DNA of 8,013 nucleotides from Parvibaculum sp. (GCA_020062605.1 JAGUWA010000331.1:1-8013); one strand, 5' to 3'. Positions 1 through 5,252 are shown, numbered from the stretch's first letter. Translations and numbers: made by a program. Notes: generated by a model from the sequence alone, not told the origin.

Positions 1-117
1 GCCTGCCTCTGCGGGTTTTCCGGCGGCGGTTTCGCCGGGCGTCTCCCGCGGCGTATCGGAGGAGGCCAGATCCTTGTTTTTCATGAGCTTTCCCGGCGTC
101 TGCGTCATTGCAGCCAT
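1..117 (-). CDS. Partial CDS: N-terminus of an unrecognised protein, cut by the left edge
   Basis: Reading leftward from an ATG at 117-115, the frame stays open to the window edge and gives 39 residues beginning MAAMTQTPGKLMKNKDLASS. The visible part is rich in Pro, Ala, Gly, Thr, Glu and Lys with almost no hydrophobic stretch, so it looks like a disordered N-terminal tail rather than a signal peptide. The start is uncertain. In-frame ATGs also lie at 153, 108 and 84, and none has a strong Shine-Dalgarno; the one at 84 follows GGGAAAG at very short spacing. The gene would be transcribed divergently from the HPt gene. A terminator-like hairpin and a possible promoter lie upstream of it. I do not recognise the family, and the true identity depends on sequence outside this window. 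Confidence 0.5.
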   Translation of the reverse strand, partial: MAAMTQTPGKLMKNKDLASSDTPRETPGETAAGKPAEAG

Positions 118-176
118 CTCAAATTGTCGGACCCCGGCGAGGGCGTCAACCATGTCGCGCGCCGCCCTGCCGGCGA

Positions 177-203
177 TAAAGAAAGCCCCCGCACACGGGG
201 GGC
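177..203 (-). terminator. Terminator-like GC hairpin with T-rich tail inside the leader of the leftward gene
   Basis: On the minus strand GCCCCC (203-198) faces GGGGGC (190-185) across a tiny loop, with an inner CG pair possible if one C bulges. The stem is followed directly by TTTCTTTA. The GC-rich stem plus T-rich tail fits an intrinsic terminator read leftward; on the plus strand there is no T run after the stem. No minus-strand gene lies just upstream, so it would act in the 5' leader of the gene at 1-117. A second GCCCCCG at 214-208 could pair with the same G-run, giving two mutually exclusive foldings. Confidence 0.4.
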
Positions 204-283
204 ATGCCGGGGGCAAATTTGAGGGGCGTATGCAGGACCGCGGCAGCCATTTTCACAAGGTTCTTCCGCGGCCCGTATGTCTC

Positions 284-312
284 ACCTTAGCTGCAGTTTA
301 CCATAATTTCAA
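284..312 (-). promoter_or_regulatory. Possible sigma70-type promoter for the leftward gene
   Basis: On the minus strand TTGAAA (312-307, five of six to TTGACA) is followed after 17 bases by TAAGGT (289-284, a poor -10). Initiation would fall near 277, leaving a leader of about 160 nt that contains the hairpin at 185-203. The -35 and spacing are good and the -10 is weak, so this is a tentative call. Confidence 0.3.
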
Positions 313-432
313 ATGCGGCGTTCCAAGCGGCGGCCCGTCATTTTCGGGGCGCGTGGGGGCCGTTTAACCAATCGGTATCGTCTTCGCTCCTACCATGAGG
401 ACATCGAATCGGGAGAGGCAAGGAGCGGCGGC

Positions 433-819
433 ATGAGACCCACGAGCTTCGCAAAGCGGATGGACCCCGGCGCCACTTTACAGGACGCGCCCTGCGGCGC
501 GCGACGCCCGATCGACCTCGTCCACCTCTCCAAATACACGCTCGGCAACCGCTCGCTCGAAAACGAGCTGCTCGGTCTCTTCCGTAACCAGGCGGATGTC
601 TATATCGCGCGGCTCGACGAGGCCGCCGACGAGACGGAGTGGAAGAACGCTGCCCACAGCCTCAAGGGCTCCGCCCGTGGCCTCGGCGCATGGACGCTCG
701 CCGACCTCGCCGAGGAAGCGGAGGCAACGGCGCTCGCCGCGCGCGACAGCATCATGGCCCGCATCCGCGAAGCAACCGTCGCCGTCAACGCCTTCATCGA
801 CAGCTTCATGGAAGCGTGA
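433..819 (+). CDS. Stand-alone histidine phosphotransfer (HPt) domain protein
   Basis: A 128-residue cytoplasmic protein that is essentially one HPt four-helix domain. HPt proteins carry a phosphoryl group on His between the receiver domain of a hybrid kinase and a downstream response regulator. The key stretch is HSLKGSARGLGA at residues 75-86, matching the HPt pattern H-x-L-K-G-x-x-x-x-x-G; His75 is the predicted phosphorylated residue, with Lys78 and Gly79 conserved. Residues 28-64 supply the preceding helices, and 90-128 form an Ala/Glu-rich helical C-terminus (LADLAEEAE). There is no kinase or receiver domain, signal peptide or membrane segment. The ATG at 433 is chosen because AGGAG at 421-425 sits 7 bases upstream; a longer in-frame extension to 313 lacks such support. 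No sensor kinase or response regulator is visible nearby, so its partners are unknown. Confidence 0.85.
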   Translation: MRPTSFAKRMDPGATLQDAPCGARRPIDLVHLSKYTLGNRSLENELLGLFRNQADVYIARLDEAADETEWKNAAHSLKGSARGLGAWTLADLAEEAEATALAARDSIMARIREATVAVNAFIDSFMEA

Positions 820-854
820 GGGCGGCTTCTCTCCTTCATTAGCCATCCGGACAA

Positions 855-904
855 CCCTCCCCCTGTGGGAGGGTCAAACCGTCGAAGACGGTTTGGGGAG
901 GGGG
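855..904. repeat. GC-rich intergenic hairpin repeat
   Basis: Two perfect inverted repeats lie side by side. CCCTCCC (855-861) pairs with GGGAGGG (867-873) over a 5-base loop. CAAACCGTC (875-883) pairs with GACGGTTTG (887-895) over the triloop GAA. A final GGGGAGGGGG (895-904) could alternatively pair with the first C-rich arm. Similar C-rich/G-rich modules are common as scattered intergenic repeats in GC-rich alphaproteobacteria (general knowledge). It lies just after the HPt gene and may act as an mRNA 3' structure, but there is no T-run for a classical terminator. Confidence 0.6.
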
Positions 905-936
905 ACTCCGCTATCGGCGTTGAACCAACCACACTT

Positions 937-1044
937 CGTCATTGCGAGGAGCGGCGAAGCCGCGACGCGGCAATCCATGGGCCGCTCGCTCCGTGCCTGC
1001 CGCTCTGGATCGCCACGGCCGGCGATGCCGGCCTCGCGATGACG
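937..1044. repeat. Dispersed palindromic intergenic repeat, copy A
   Basis: The element begins CGTCATTGCGAGG and ends CCTCGCGATGACG, so its outer ends are inverted copies of each other. Inside are two hairpins, GCGGC-GAA-GCCGC (951-963) and GGCCGGC-GAT-GCCGGCC (near 1017-1033), separated by CAATCCA and CTCTGGAT. Copy B at 2260-2386 shares the same skeleton of CGTCATTGC, CGGCAATCCA, CCGCTCTGGAT and ATGACG in the same order. This architecture is typical of non-coding dispersed repeats in alphaproteobacterial chromosomes. It lies between the convergent HPt and oxidoreductase genes and could form strong RNA structure at the 3' end of either transcript. Confidence 0.75.
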
Positions 1045-1057
1045 GTGAAGGAAATTC

Positions 1058-2185
1058 CTACTCCCTCAACATCTCCTTCACCATCTCGGCAATCGCGAGA
1101 GACGCGGTGAGCCCCGGGCTCTCGATCCCGAAGAGATTGACGAGGCCGGACAGCCCGTGCGCCTCCGGCCCGGAGACGATGAAGTCGGCCGCCGCCTCGC
1201 CGGGCGCGTTCACCTTCGGCCGCACGCCGGAATAGGCAGGGGCGAGCGCACCCTCCTTTAATCCCGGCCAGTAGCGGCGGATCGCATCGTAGAAGAGCGC
1301 CGCGCGCGACGGGTCGACCGCATAGTCGGGTTCCGCGCCCTCCGCCACCTCGATCCATTCGACATCGGGCCCGAAGCGCGCCTGGCCGCCCATGTCGAGC
1401 GTCAGATGAATGCCGAGCCCCGCCGCCTCCGGCACGGGATAGACGAGGTGCGAGAAGGGCGCGCGGCCCGTCAGCGTGAAATAGTTTCCCTTGGCGAAAT
1501 GCGCCGTGGGTATATGCGCGGGGTCGAGCCCTTCGATCCGTTCGGCCAGTCGCGGCGCCCACAGCCCGCCCGCGTTGACGACGATCCGTGAGCGGAGCAT
1601 CATCGGCTCCGTCCCTTCCACCTGCACGGCAAAGCCGCCGCCTTCGCGCGTGATCCGCGTCGCCGTCGCGTGAAAGGCGATCATGCCGCCCGCATCCTCG
1701 AAATCGCCTTGCAGGCTCAGCATATAGGCATGTGCATCGAAGATGCCGGTGGAAGGGGAGAGCAGCGCCGCTTCCACCCGGAGCGCGGGTTCCCTCTCCA
1801 GCGCCTCGCGCTTCGTCAGCTCGCGCAGGTCGCCCGCGCCGTTCGCGCGTGCGCGCTTCGCAATGCCGCCCAGCTCGGCGAATTGTGCTTCCTCCGTCGC
1901 GACGATCAGCTTGCCGCATTTCCGGCAGGGCAGCTTGCGCGCCTCAAGATATTCATAAAGCCGCTCGCGGCCTTCCACGCAGAGCCGCGCCTTCAGGCTT
2001 CCTTCCGGATAATAGATGCCGGCATGGATCACCTCGCTGTTGCGCGCCGAAATTTCCGTGCCGATGGCGCCATGCCGCTCCAGCACCACCGTTTCGTGCC
2101 CGGCAAGCGCCAGCGCCCGCGCGCAGGCGAGACCCACCACGCCCGCGCCGATTACGACTGCATCGATGTCGCTTTCCGCCACCAC
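1058..2185 (-). CDS. FAD-dependent oxidoreductase, L-2-hydroxyglutarate oxidase (LhgO/L2HGDH)-like
   Basis: A 375-residue flavoprotein of the D-amino-acid-oxidase fold. Family members oxidise L-2-hydroxyglutarate to 2-oxoglutarate; the exact substrate here is inferred. The N-terminal dinucleotide fold is clear: VVIGAGVVGLA with Gly13/15/18, and Glu36 at the end of the second strand (VVLER) to bind the FAD ribose. The signature ARNSEVIHAGIYYP spans residues 47-60. Further conserved blocks are GIHLTLDMGGQARFGPD (258-274), AYSGVRPK (317-324) and the C-terminal FAD-closing GIESPGLTASLAI (353-365). No signal peptide or membrane segment is seen, and it is somewhat shorter than my recollection of E. 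coli LhgO (about 420). A GTG start at 2185 is chosen because GGGAGAG (2197-2191) lies 5 bases upstream; a second GTG follows immediately. It stands alone, with palindromic repeats on both sides. A related glycine/hydroxy-acid oxidase activity cannot be excluded. Confidence 0.85.
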   Translation of the reverse strand: MVAESDIDAVVIGAGVVGLACARALALAGHETVVLERHGAIGTEISARNSEVIHAGIYYPEGSLKARLCVEGRERLYEYLEARKLPCRKCGKLIVATEEAQFAELGGIAKRARANGAGDLRELTKREALEREPALRVEAALLSPSTGIFDAHAYMLSLQGDFEDAGGMIAFHATATRITREGGGFAVQVEGTEPMMLRSRIVVNAGGLWAPRLAERIEGLDPAHIPTAHFAKGNYFTLTGRAPFSHLVYPVPEAAGLGIHLTLDMGGQARFGPDVEWIEVAEGAEPDYAVDPSRAALFYDAIRRYWPGLKEGALAPAYSGVRPKVNAPGEAAADFIVSGPEAHGLSGLVNLFGIESPGLTASLAIAEMVKEMLRE

Positions 2186-2259
2186 CGGCGCTCTCCCTCA
2201 CGTCACGGCAAAAGCAGTGCCGGAGAAAGGGGAGGGAGGCAAGACACTAATAAGAAGAT

Positions 2260-2386
2260 CGTCATTGCCGGGCCGGACGAAGTCCGTGACCCGGCAATCC
2301 AGTAGCCGCGTTAGCGGCGTCCTCTTCACATGACTCCTGTCCGAAGCCTTCCGCTCTGGATGCCCGGGTCAAGCCCGGGCATGACG
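2260..2386. repeat. Dispersed palindromic intergenic repeat, copy B
   Basis: Bounded by CGTCAT (2260-2265) and its inverse ATGACG (2381-2386). The left arm folds as GCCGGG...GGAC-GAA-GTCC...CCCGGC and ends CAATCCA. The right arm contains the perfect hairpin TGCCCGGG-TCAAG-CCCGGGCA (2361-2381). It has the same order of conserved blocks as copy A, so both belong to one family in direct orientation. It lies about 75 bp upstream of the oxidoreductase start. No target-site duplication is evident. Confidence 0.75.
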
Positions 2387-2573
2387 TAAATGAGGGAGGT
2401 CGGAAAACCGGGGACAAGTTTTCAGGAAAAATCTTCTCCCCGCTTCCGGGGATAACTCCCTCGGTACACGCCGCGCCGCAACATATCCCCCTCATGCATC
2501 CGCGAAGAGAGGCGATCCAAATGACCGGCCGGAAAAATGCGGAGCGGGGATATCGCCGCCATTTTTAACGGTT

Positions 2574-2592
2574 CGATGACATTCCGATGACA
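2574..2592 (+). repeat. Two CGATGACA octamers 11 bp apart
   Basis: CGATGACA occurs at 2574-2581 and 2585-2592, one helical turn apart, and a third CGAT follows at 2595. They end 12 bp before the TTATCCCCGG at 2605. The spacing puts them on the same DNA face, as expected for paired protein-binding sites. Two copies of 8 bases can also arise by chance. Confidence 0.35.
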
Positions 2593-2604
2593 GTCGATTC
2601 CGGC

Positions 2605-2614
2605 TTATCCCCGG
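2605..2614 (+). promoter_or_regulatory. Isolated TTATCCCCGG decamer
   Basis: Identical to the decamers of the tandem array at 2699-2774. The 15-base stretch CCGGCTTATCCCCGG at 2600-2614 recurs exactly at 2760-2774. Inverse-strand copies of the decamer occur at 2446-2455 (CCGGGGATAA, exact) and 2408-2417 (CCGGGGACAA, one mismatch). Partial GGGGATA/TATCCCC cores lie at 2546-2552 and 2484-2490. The role is unknown; a protein-binding site is the simplest reading. Confidence 0.5.
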
Positions 2615-2698
2615 CCTGTCAATCTTCCAATGAAATCAGCGGGTTGGGAGGAGGCGGAAAATCCCGAATTGTGACAGTGGGGTGCGAAAAGCCGTGAT

Positions 2699-2774
2699 TT
2701 ATCCCCGCATAACGCGGTTTTTATCCCCGGCAAGCGGCCGGTTTATCCCCGGTGGCCGGCCGGCTTATCCCCGG
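2699..2774 (+). repeat. Four TTATCCCCGG direct repeats at exact 22-bp period (iteron-like)
   Basis: TTATCCCCGC starts at 2699 and TTATCCCCGG starts at 2721, 2743 and 2765, so all intervals are exactly 22 bp (about two helical turns). The 12 bases between decamers vary, apart from CCGG often preceding the T-run (2738 and 2760). A constant core with constant period but variable spacers is the layout of iterons or multimer protein-binding arrays, not of simple tandem duplication. The core resembles a DnaA box (TTATCCACA) but differs at positions 7 and 9. The array begins 514 bp upstream of the oxidoreductase start and ends 45 bp beyond the hydrolase stop. Confidence 0.7.
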
Positions 2775-2818
2775 AAGATGTGCCGCCCGCGTGTCCCGAA
2801 AAACCATCCGCCTACAGA

Positions 2819-4342
2819 TCAATAGCGCGCGGCGGGGCGCACCACCGGTCCGTCATCCGTGATCGAGATATGGGTCAACGTCTGCTCGTCATGGTTCATG
2901 CGCCAGGAGAGAAGCCGTTGCGCATAGTCGAGCATCACGGGCAGGTAGTCGGGATCGTTCGCGCGGTTCACGAATTCGTCCGGGTCCTTTTCGAGATCGA
3001 AGAGGAGCGGCGGCAGCTTCGTGAAGTGGACATATTTGAACTTCTCGTCGCGAATGACGTTCATCGTGCATTGATGCATCGTCAATCCCAATCGCTTCTC
3101 CGCGCTATCGTCGGCGGGGTCGCGGAAGTCGAATTCCCAATGCGCTTCGCTTCGCCATGTCGCCGGTTCGCGGCCTTCGAGGAAGGGCCTGAGCGATGCG
3201 CCGTCGCATTGCACCGGTATCTCGGCGCCGATCAGGTCGAGCATGGTCGGCATGATGTCGACATTCTCGGTGAAGCGCGTCACGCGCGTTCCGCGTGCGC
3301 CGTCCGCCGCTTTGCGCGGATCGCGGATGATGAGCGGGATGCGGTAGGAGGCATCGAAATAGCCGCATTTTCCGATGAGCCAGTGATCGCCCATCTGTTC
3401 GCCGTGATCCGACGTGAAGACGATCAGCGTGTTGTCCCAGCGTCCCGTTTCCTTCAGGAAGGTGAAGACGCGGCCCAGCGCCTCGTCCACTTCCGACATC
3501 AGCCCGTAATAGACGGCCTTCAGCCTGCGGAGCTTCTTCTCGTTTGCCGGTGCGCGGAAGAGCTTGCGGCCGAGCTGATGTTCGAGCCAGGGGTGCTGCG
3601 CGCCTTCCTCGTCATGCGTTGCCTTGCGCGCGAAGCCCGGCACGGTTTCGGGGTCGTACATCGCGTTGAAGGGTTCGGGCGCGACGAAGGGCGGATGCGG
3701 GCGCAGGATCGAAAGATGCGCGATGAAGGGCGTCGTCGACTCCGCGATGTGGTCGATCAGCCGGTTCGTGAGATAGGACGTGTCGTCGATCTCCTTCGCA
3801 TAGACGAGCGGGCGGGGCGCTGCTGCGCCGTCCTCATATTCGGGGCCCGGTGCGCGGTGTCCGTAGGCGAAGCGAATGTCGTCCGGCACCTCATGGCCGT
3901 TTTCCTTCAGCCAGTCCGTCCATGGCGTCGGCCATGTGCCCATCATGCAGATCGGGCGGATGCCGGGCAGTGGTCCTTCATAGGTGTGGAGCCAGGGGCT
4001 TTCGGGATCTTCCTCGCGCGGGTCCTGGCTAGTGTCCGTGTATCCGAACAGAACGGGATCGTAGCCGTGGCGTCCCGCTTCCTTCGCCCAGTTGGTGTGG
4101 CGCGCGTCGAGCGGCGTCCCGTTGGTGCCGGAGCGGTGGTTCTGCAGATACATGCCGGTGTGAAGCGAGGCGCGCGAAGGCCCGCAGGGAACGGCATTCG
4201 CATAGTGCCGGGTGAAGAGCACGCCGTCCTCCGCCAGCGCGTCGAGGTTCGGTGTCCTGACGGTCGGGTGCCCCAATGCGGAGAGGCATTCGCCGCGCCA
4301 CTGATCCGCCGTGATGAAGAGAATATTGAGCCTGTCCGCCAT
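2819..4342 (-). CDS. Formylglycine-dependent sulfatase-superfamily hydrolase, phosphonate monoester hydrolase (PMH)-like
   Basis: A 507-residue alkaline-phosphatase-superfamily enzyme. The visible motifs are NILFITADQWR (6-16) with metal-binding Asp13 and Gln14; CGPSRASLHTGMY (53-65), where Cys53 in C-x-P-x-R is the residue converted to formylglycine and Arg57 stabilises it; RPHPPFVAPEPF (214-225) with His216; FTSDHGEQMGDH (309-320) with metal ligands Asp312 and His313; and GKCGY (324-328) with Lys325. The flanking text (YLQNHRSGTNGTPLDARH, HGYDPVLFGYTDT, LSWRMNHDEQTLTH) closely recalls Rhizobium and Burkholderia phosphonate monoester hydrolase/phosphodiesterase (PehA), from memory of the family. 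These enzymes cleave phosphonate monoesters, phosphodiesters and some sulfates. There is no signal peptide, so it is probably cytoplasmic. The ATG at 4342 is chosen because GGGAGGG lies 6 bases upstream and the family starts here; a 20-residue extension to 4402 is unlikely. A formylglycine-generating enzyme is needed and is not in the window. Choline or aryl sulfatase activity is the main alternative. Confidence 0.87.
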   Translation of the reverse strand: MADRLNILFITADQWRGECLSALGHPTVRTPNLDALAEDGVLFTRHYANAVPCGPSRASLHTGMYLQNHRSGTNGTPLDARHTNWAKEAGRHGYDPVLFGYTDTSQDPREEDPESPWLHTYEGPLPGIRPICMMGTWPTPWTDWLKENGHEVPDDIRFAYGHRAPGPEYEDGAAAPRPLVYAKEIDDTSYLTNRLIDHIAESTTPFIAHLSILRPHPPFVAPEPFNAMYDPETVPGFARKATHDEEGAQHPWLEHQLGRKLFRAPANEKKLRRLKAVYYGLMSEVDEALGRVFTFLKETGRWDNTLIVFTSDHGEQMGDHWLIGKCGYFDASYRIPLIIRDPRKAADGARGTRVTRFTENVDIMPTMLDLIGAEIPVQCDGASLRPFLEGREPATWRSEAHWEFDFRDPADDSAEKRLGLTMHQCTMNVIRDEKFKYVHFTKLPPLLFDLEKDPDEFVNRANDPDYLPVMLDYAQRLLSWRMNHDEQTLTHISITDDGPVVRPAARY

Positions 4343-4555
4343 TTCCGGCCCTCCCTGTCCTTGTTTACCCGAGACTATGCGACGCCCGTGACAGCGCGAC
4401 AACGGGCGCGATTTCGGGGCTGACGCTGCGTCGAAAAAGCGCTCGCCCGATTGAGGGGTTGAAAAGAAATGAGCCCTGCGTCATGTATGTGCCGGTCCTT
4501 TGCGGGGCCCTCCGGCGCGGCCGGTTCCTTCCACCTCCGGACTAGAAAAAGCAAG
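4343..4555. promoter_or_regulatory. Divergent intergenic region between hydrolase and ferredoxin 1
   Basis: This 213-bp stretch must hold the start signals of both divergent genes. Visible symmetric elements are CGCCCGT (4383-4389) with ACGGGCG (4402-4408) across 12 bases, and the 11-base palindrome GACGC-T-GCGTC (4422-4432). Either could be an operator. I could not identify a convincing -35/-10 pair in either direction. Confidence 0.35.
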
Positions 4556-4876
4556 ATGGCGAAGATCACCTATATCGAGCACAACGGCACGGAACACACC
4601 ATCGATGTCGAGAGCGGCATGACGGTGATGGAAGGCGCCATCAAGAATTCCATTCCCGGCATCGACGCGGATTGCGGCGGCGCCTGCGCCTGCGCGACCT
4701 GCCATGTCTATGTCGCGGATGCCTGGAAGGAAAAAGTCGGCGCGGCAGAGAGCATGGAAGAAGACATGCTCGACTTCGCCTTCGACGTACGCGAGAACTC
4801 GCGTCTGTCCTGCCAGATCAAGGTGACGGACGACCTCGACGGCCTCGTCGTGAACCTGCCCGAAAAGCAGTTCTGA
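4556..4876 (+). CDS. [2Fe-2S] ferredoxin 1 (adrenodoxin/FdVI type)
   Basis: A 106-residue soluble electron carrier holding one [2Fe-2S] cluster. The ligands fit the adrenodoxin/Isc-type pattern: Cys40, Cys46 and Cys49 in CGGACACATC, then Cys86 in SRLSCQI (C-x5-C-x2-C-x36-C). Cys44 is an additional cysteine also common in bacterial members. The N-terminus MAKITYIEHNGTEHTIDV and the end DLDGLVVNLPEKQF are near-standard for the alphaproteobacterial ferredoxin resembling Rhodobacter capsulatus FdVI. Proposed roles in the family are Fe-S cluster assembly and donation of electrons to cytochrome P450s or oxygenases. The ATG at 4556 matches the family start, although no strong Shine-Dalgarno precedes it (only a purine-rich AGAAAAAGCAAG). 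An in-frame ATG at 4469 would add 29 unconserved residues. It is convergent with the chorismate mutase gene 10 bp downstream, with no terminator between them. Confidence 0.92.
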   Translation: MAKITYIEHNGTEHTIDVESGMTVMEGAIKNSIPGIDADCGGACACATCHVYVADAWKEKVGAAESMEEDMLDFAFDVRENSRLSCQIKVTDDLDGLVVNLPEKQF

Positions 4877-4886
4877 GGCGTCTTTC

Positions 4887-5192
4887 TCAACCGTTCGCGG
4901 CTGACTTCTTCTTTCCGTCGAAGACCGAGAACTCATGCTCGATCGACTTCTCGATCAGCAGGCGCCACAACGGCTCTGCGATCGAGCGGCTGAGTCCAGC
5001 CCGGTCCGCCTCCGCAAGTACCTTCTGCACCACTTCCTCAATTCGCGCATCGTCGCGCACGGCCGAGCGCTCGCCCTTGATCGCGCCGGCCTGCTCGATA
5101 TAGCCCTGCCGCTCCGCAAGCAGCTTCACGAGCTCACGGTCGATCCTGTCGATCTCGTTGCGGACTTCCGGCATCGTGTTGCATTTCACCAT
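4887..5192 (-). CDS. Chorismate mutase, AroQ class (stand-alone)
   Basis: A 101-residue all-helical protein that should convert chorismate to prephenate, the first step towards Phe and Tyr. Alignment by eye to E. coli P-protein chorismate mutase places active-site residues at Arg11 (EVRNEIDRID), Arg28 (LLAERQ), Lys39 (AGAIKG) and Asp47/Arg50 (VRDDARIEE), with Ser83 and Glu87 in IEKSIEHEF. Glu87 falls where E. coli has Gln88, and the Glu after the conserved Arg is shifted or replaced by Ile. The length fits a monofunctional AroQ domain; no prephenate dehydratase or dehydrogenase domain is attached and no signal peptide is seen. The ATG at 5192 is preceded by GGAG about 8 bases upstream; an ATG at 5228 would add an Arg-rich tail with no support. 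Isochorismate pyruvate lyase (PchB-like) activity is an alternative, but no siderophore genes lie nearby. Confidence 0.87.
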   Translation of the reverse strand: MVKCNTMPEVRNEIDRIDRELVKLLAERQGYIEQAGAIKGERSAVRDDARIEEVVQKVLAEADRAGLSRSIAEPLWRLLIEKSIEHEFSVFDGKKKSAANG

Positions 5193-5252
5193 TGAGCATC
5201 TCCGGCGGTGGGTGCGGCACGACGTCATGCAGCCCTGCCATACGCGCAGCGT

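Larger units (their letters stand above)
820..1057. other. Convergent intergenic gap filled by repeats
   Basis: The 238 bp between the HPt stop (plus strand) and the oxidoreductase stop (minus strand) contain no credible gene. They hold the GC-rich hairpin repeat (855-904) and palindromic repeat copy A (937-1044), which ends 13 bp from the oxidoreductase stop codon. The structures may separate the two converging transcripts, though no T-tailed intrinsic terminator is present. Confidence 0.6.
2186..2818. other. 633-bp gene-free region with repeats and decamer cluster
   Basis: No open frame here has a credible start, ribosome site or recognisable protein. Left to right it contains repeat copy B (2260-2386), reverse-oriented CCGGGGA(C/T)AA decamers (2408 and 2446), two helically phased CGATGACA octamers (2574 and 2585), a TTATCCCCGG at 2605, and four tandem decamers at 2699-2774. 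It lies between two minus-strand genes: downstream of the hydrolase stop and upstream of the oxidoreductase start. No T-tailed terminator for the hydrolase gene was found. Confidence 0.7.

Noticed and set aside
146..250. A 34-codon minus-strand frame as a classical leader peptide
   Set aside because: The terminator-like hairpin lies inside the frame rather than after it, there is no run of one regulatory codon, and the ribosome site is weak. It is mentioned only as part of the attenuator hypothesis.
287..301. TTAG-N7-TTAC as a CtrA-binding site
   Set aside because: Only six of eight bases fit TTAA-N7-TTAA, with each half-site's last base wrong; a match this weak is expected by chance.
74..367. 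A 97-codon plus-strand frame at the left edge
   Set aside because: It crosses the terminator-like hairpin and the divergent promoter region and overlaps the leftward gene; it has no domain and no ribosome site.
1670..2305. A 211-codon plus-strand open frame opposite the FAD oxidoreductase
   Set aside because: It mirrors the coding frame of a well-supported flavoprotein and has no recognisable motif. A 326-codon minus-strand alternative frame (939-1919) is rejected for the same reason, being an Arg/Gly/Ala-rich frame shadow.
2705..2722. CCGC-ATAAC-GCGG followed by TTTTT as an intrinsic terminator on the plus strand
   Set aside because: The stem has only four pairs and no plus-strand gene lies upstream; the symmetry falls within the decamer array and is probably incidental.
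2699..2774. Calling the decamers genuine DnaA boxes or the region oriC
   Set aside because: TTATCCCCGG differs from TTATCCACA at two positions, including the usually strict seventh base. No strongly AT-rich unwinding stretch or origin-linked gene (dnaA, hemE, parAB, repABC) is visible. It is kept only as a hypothesis.
2780..4423. A 547-codon plus-strand open frame opposite the PMH-like hydrolase
   Set aside because: It is the antisense of a gene with all catalytic motifs intact. The translation is Arg/Val/Ala/Gly-rich with no recognisable domain, and stop-free antisense frames are expected in GC-rich DNA.
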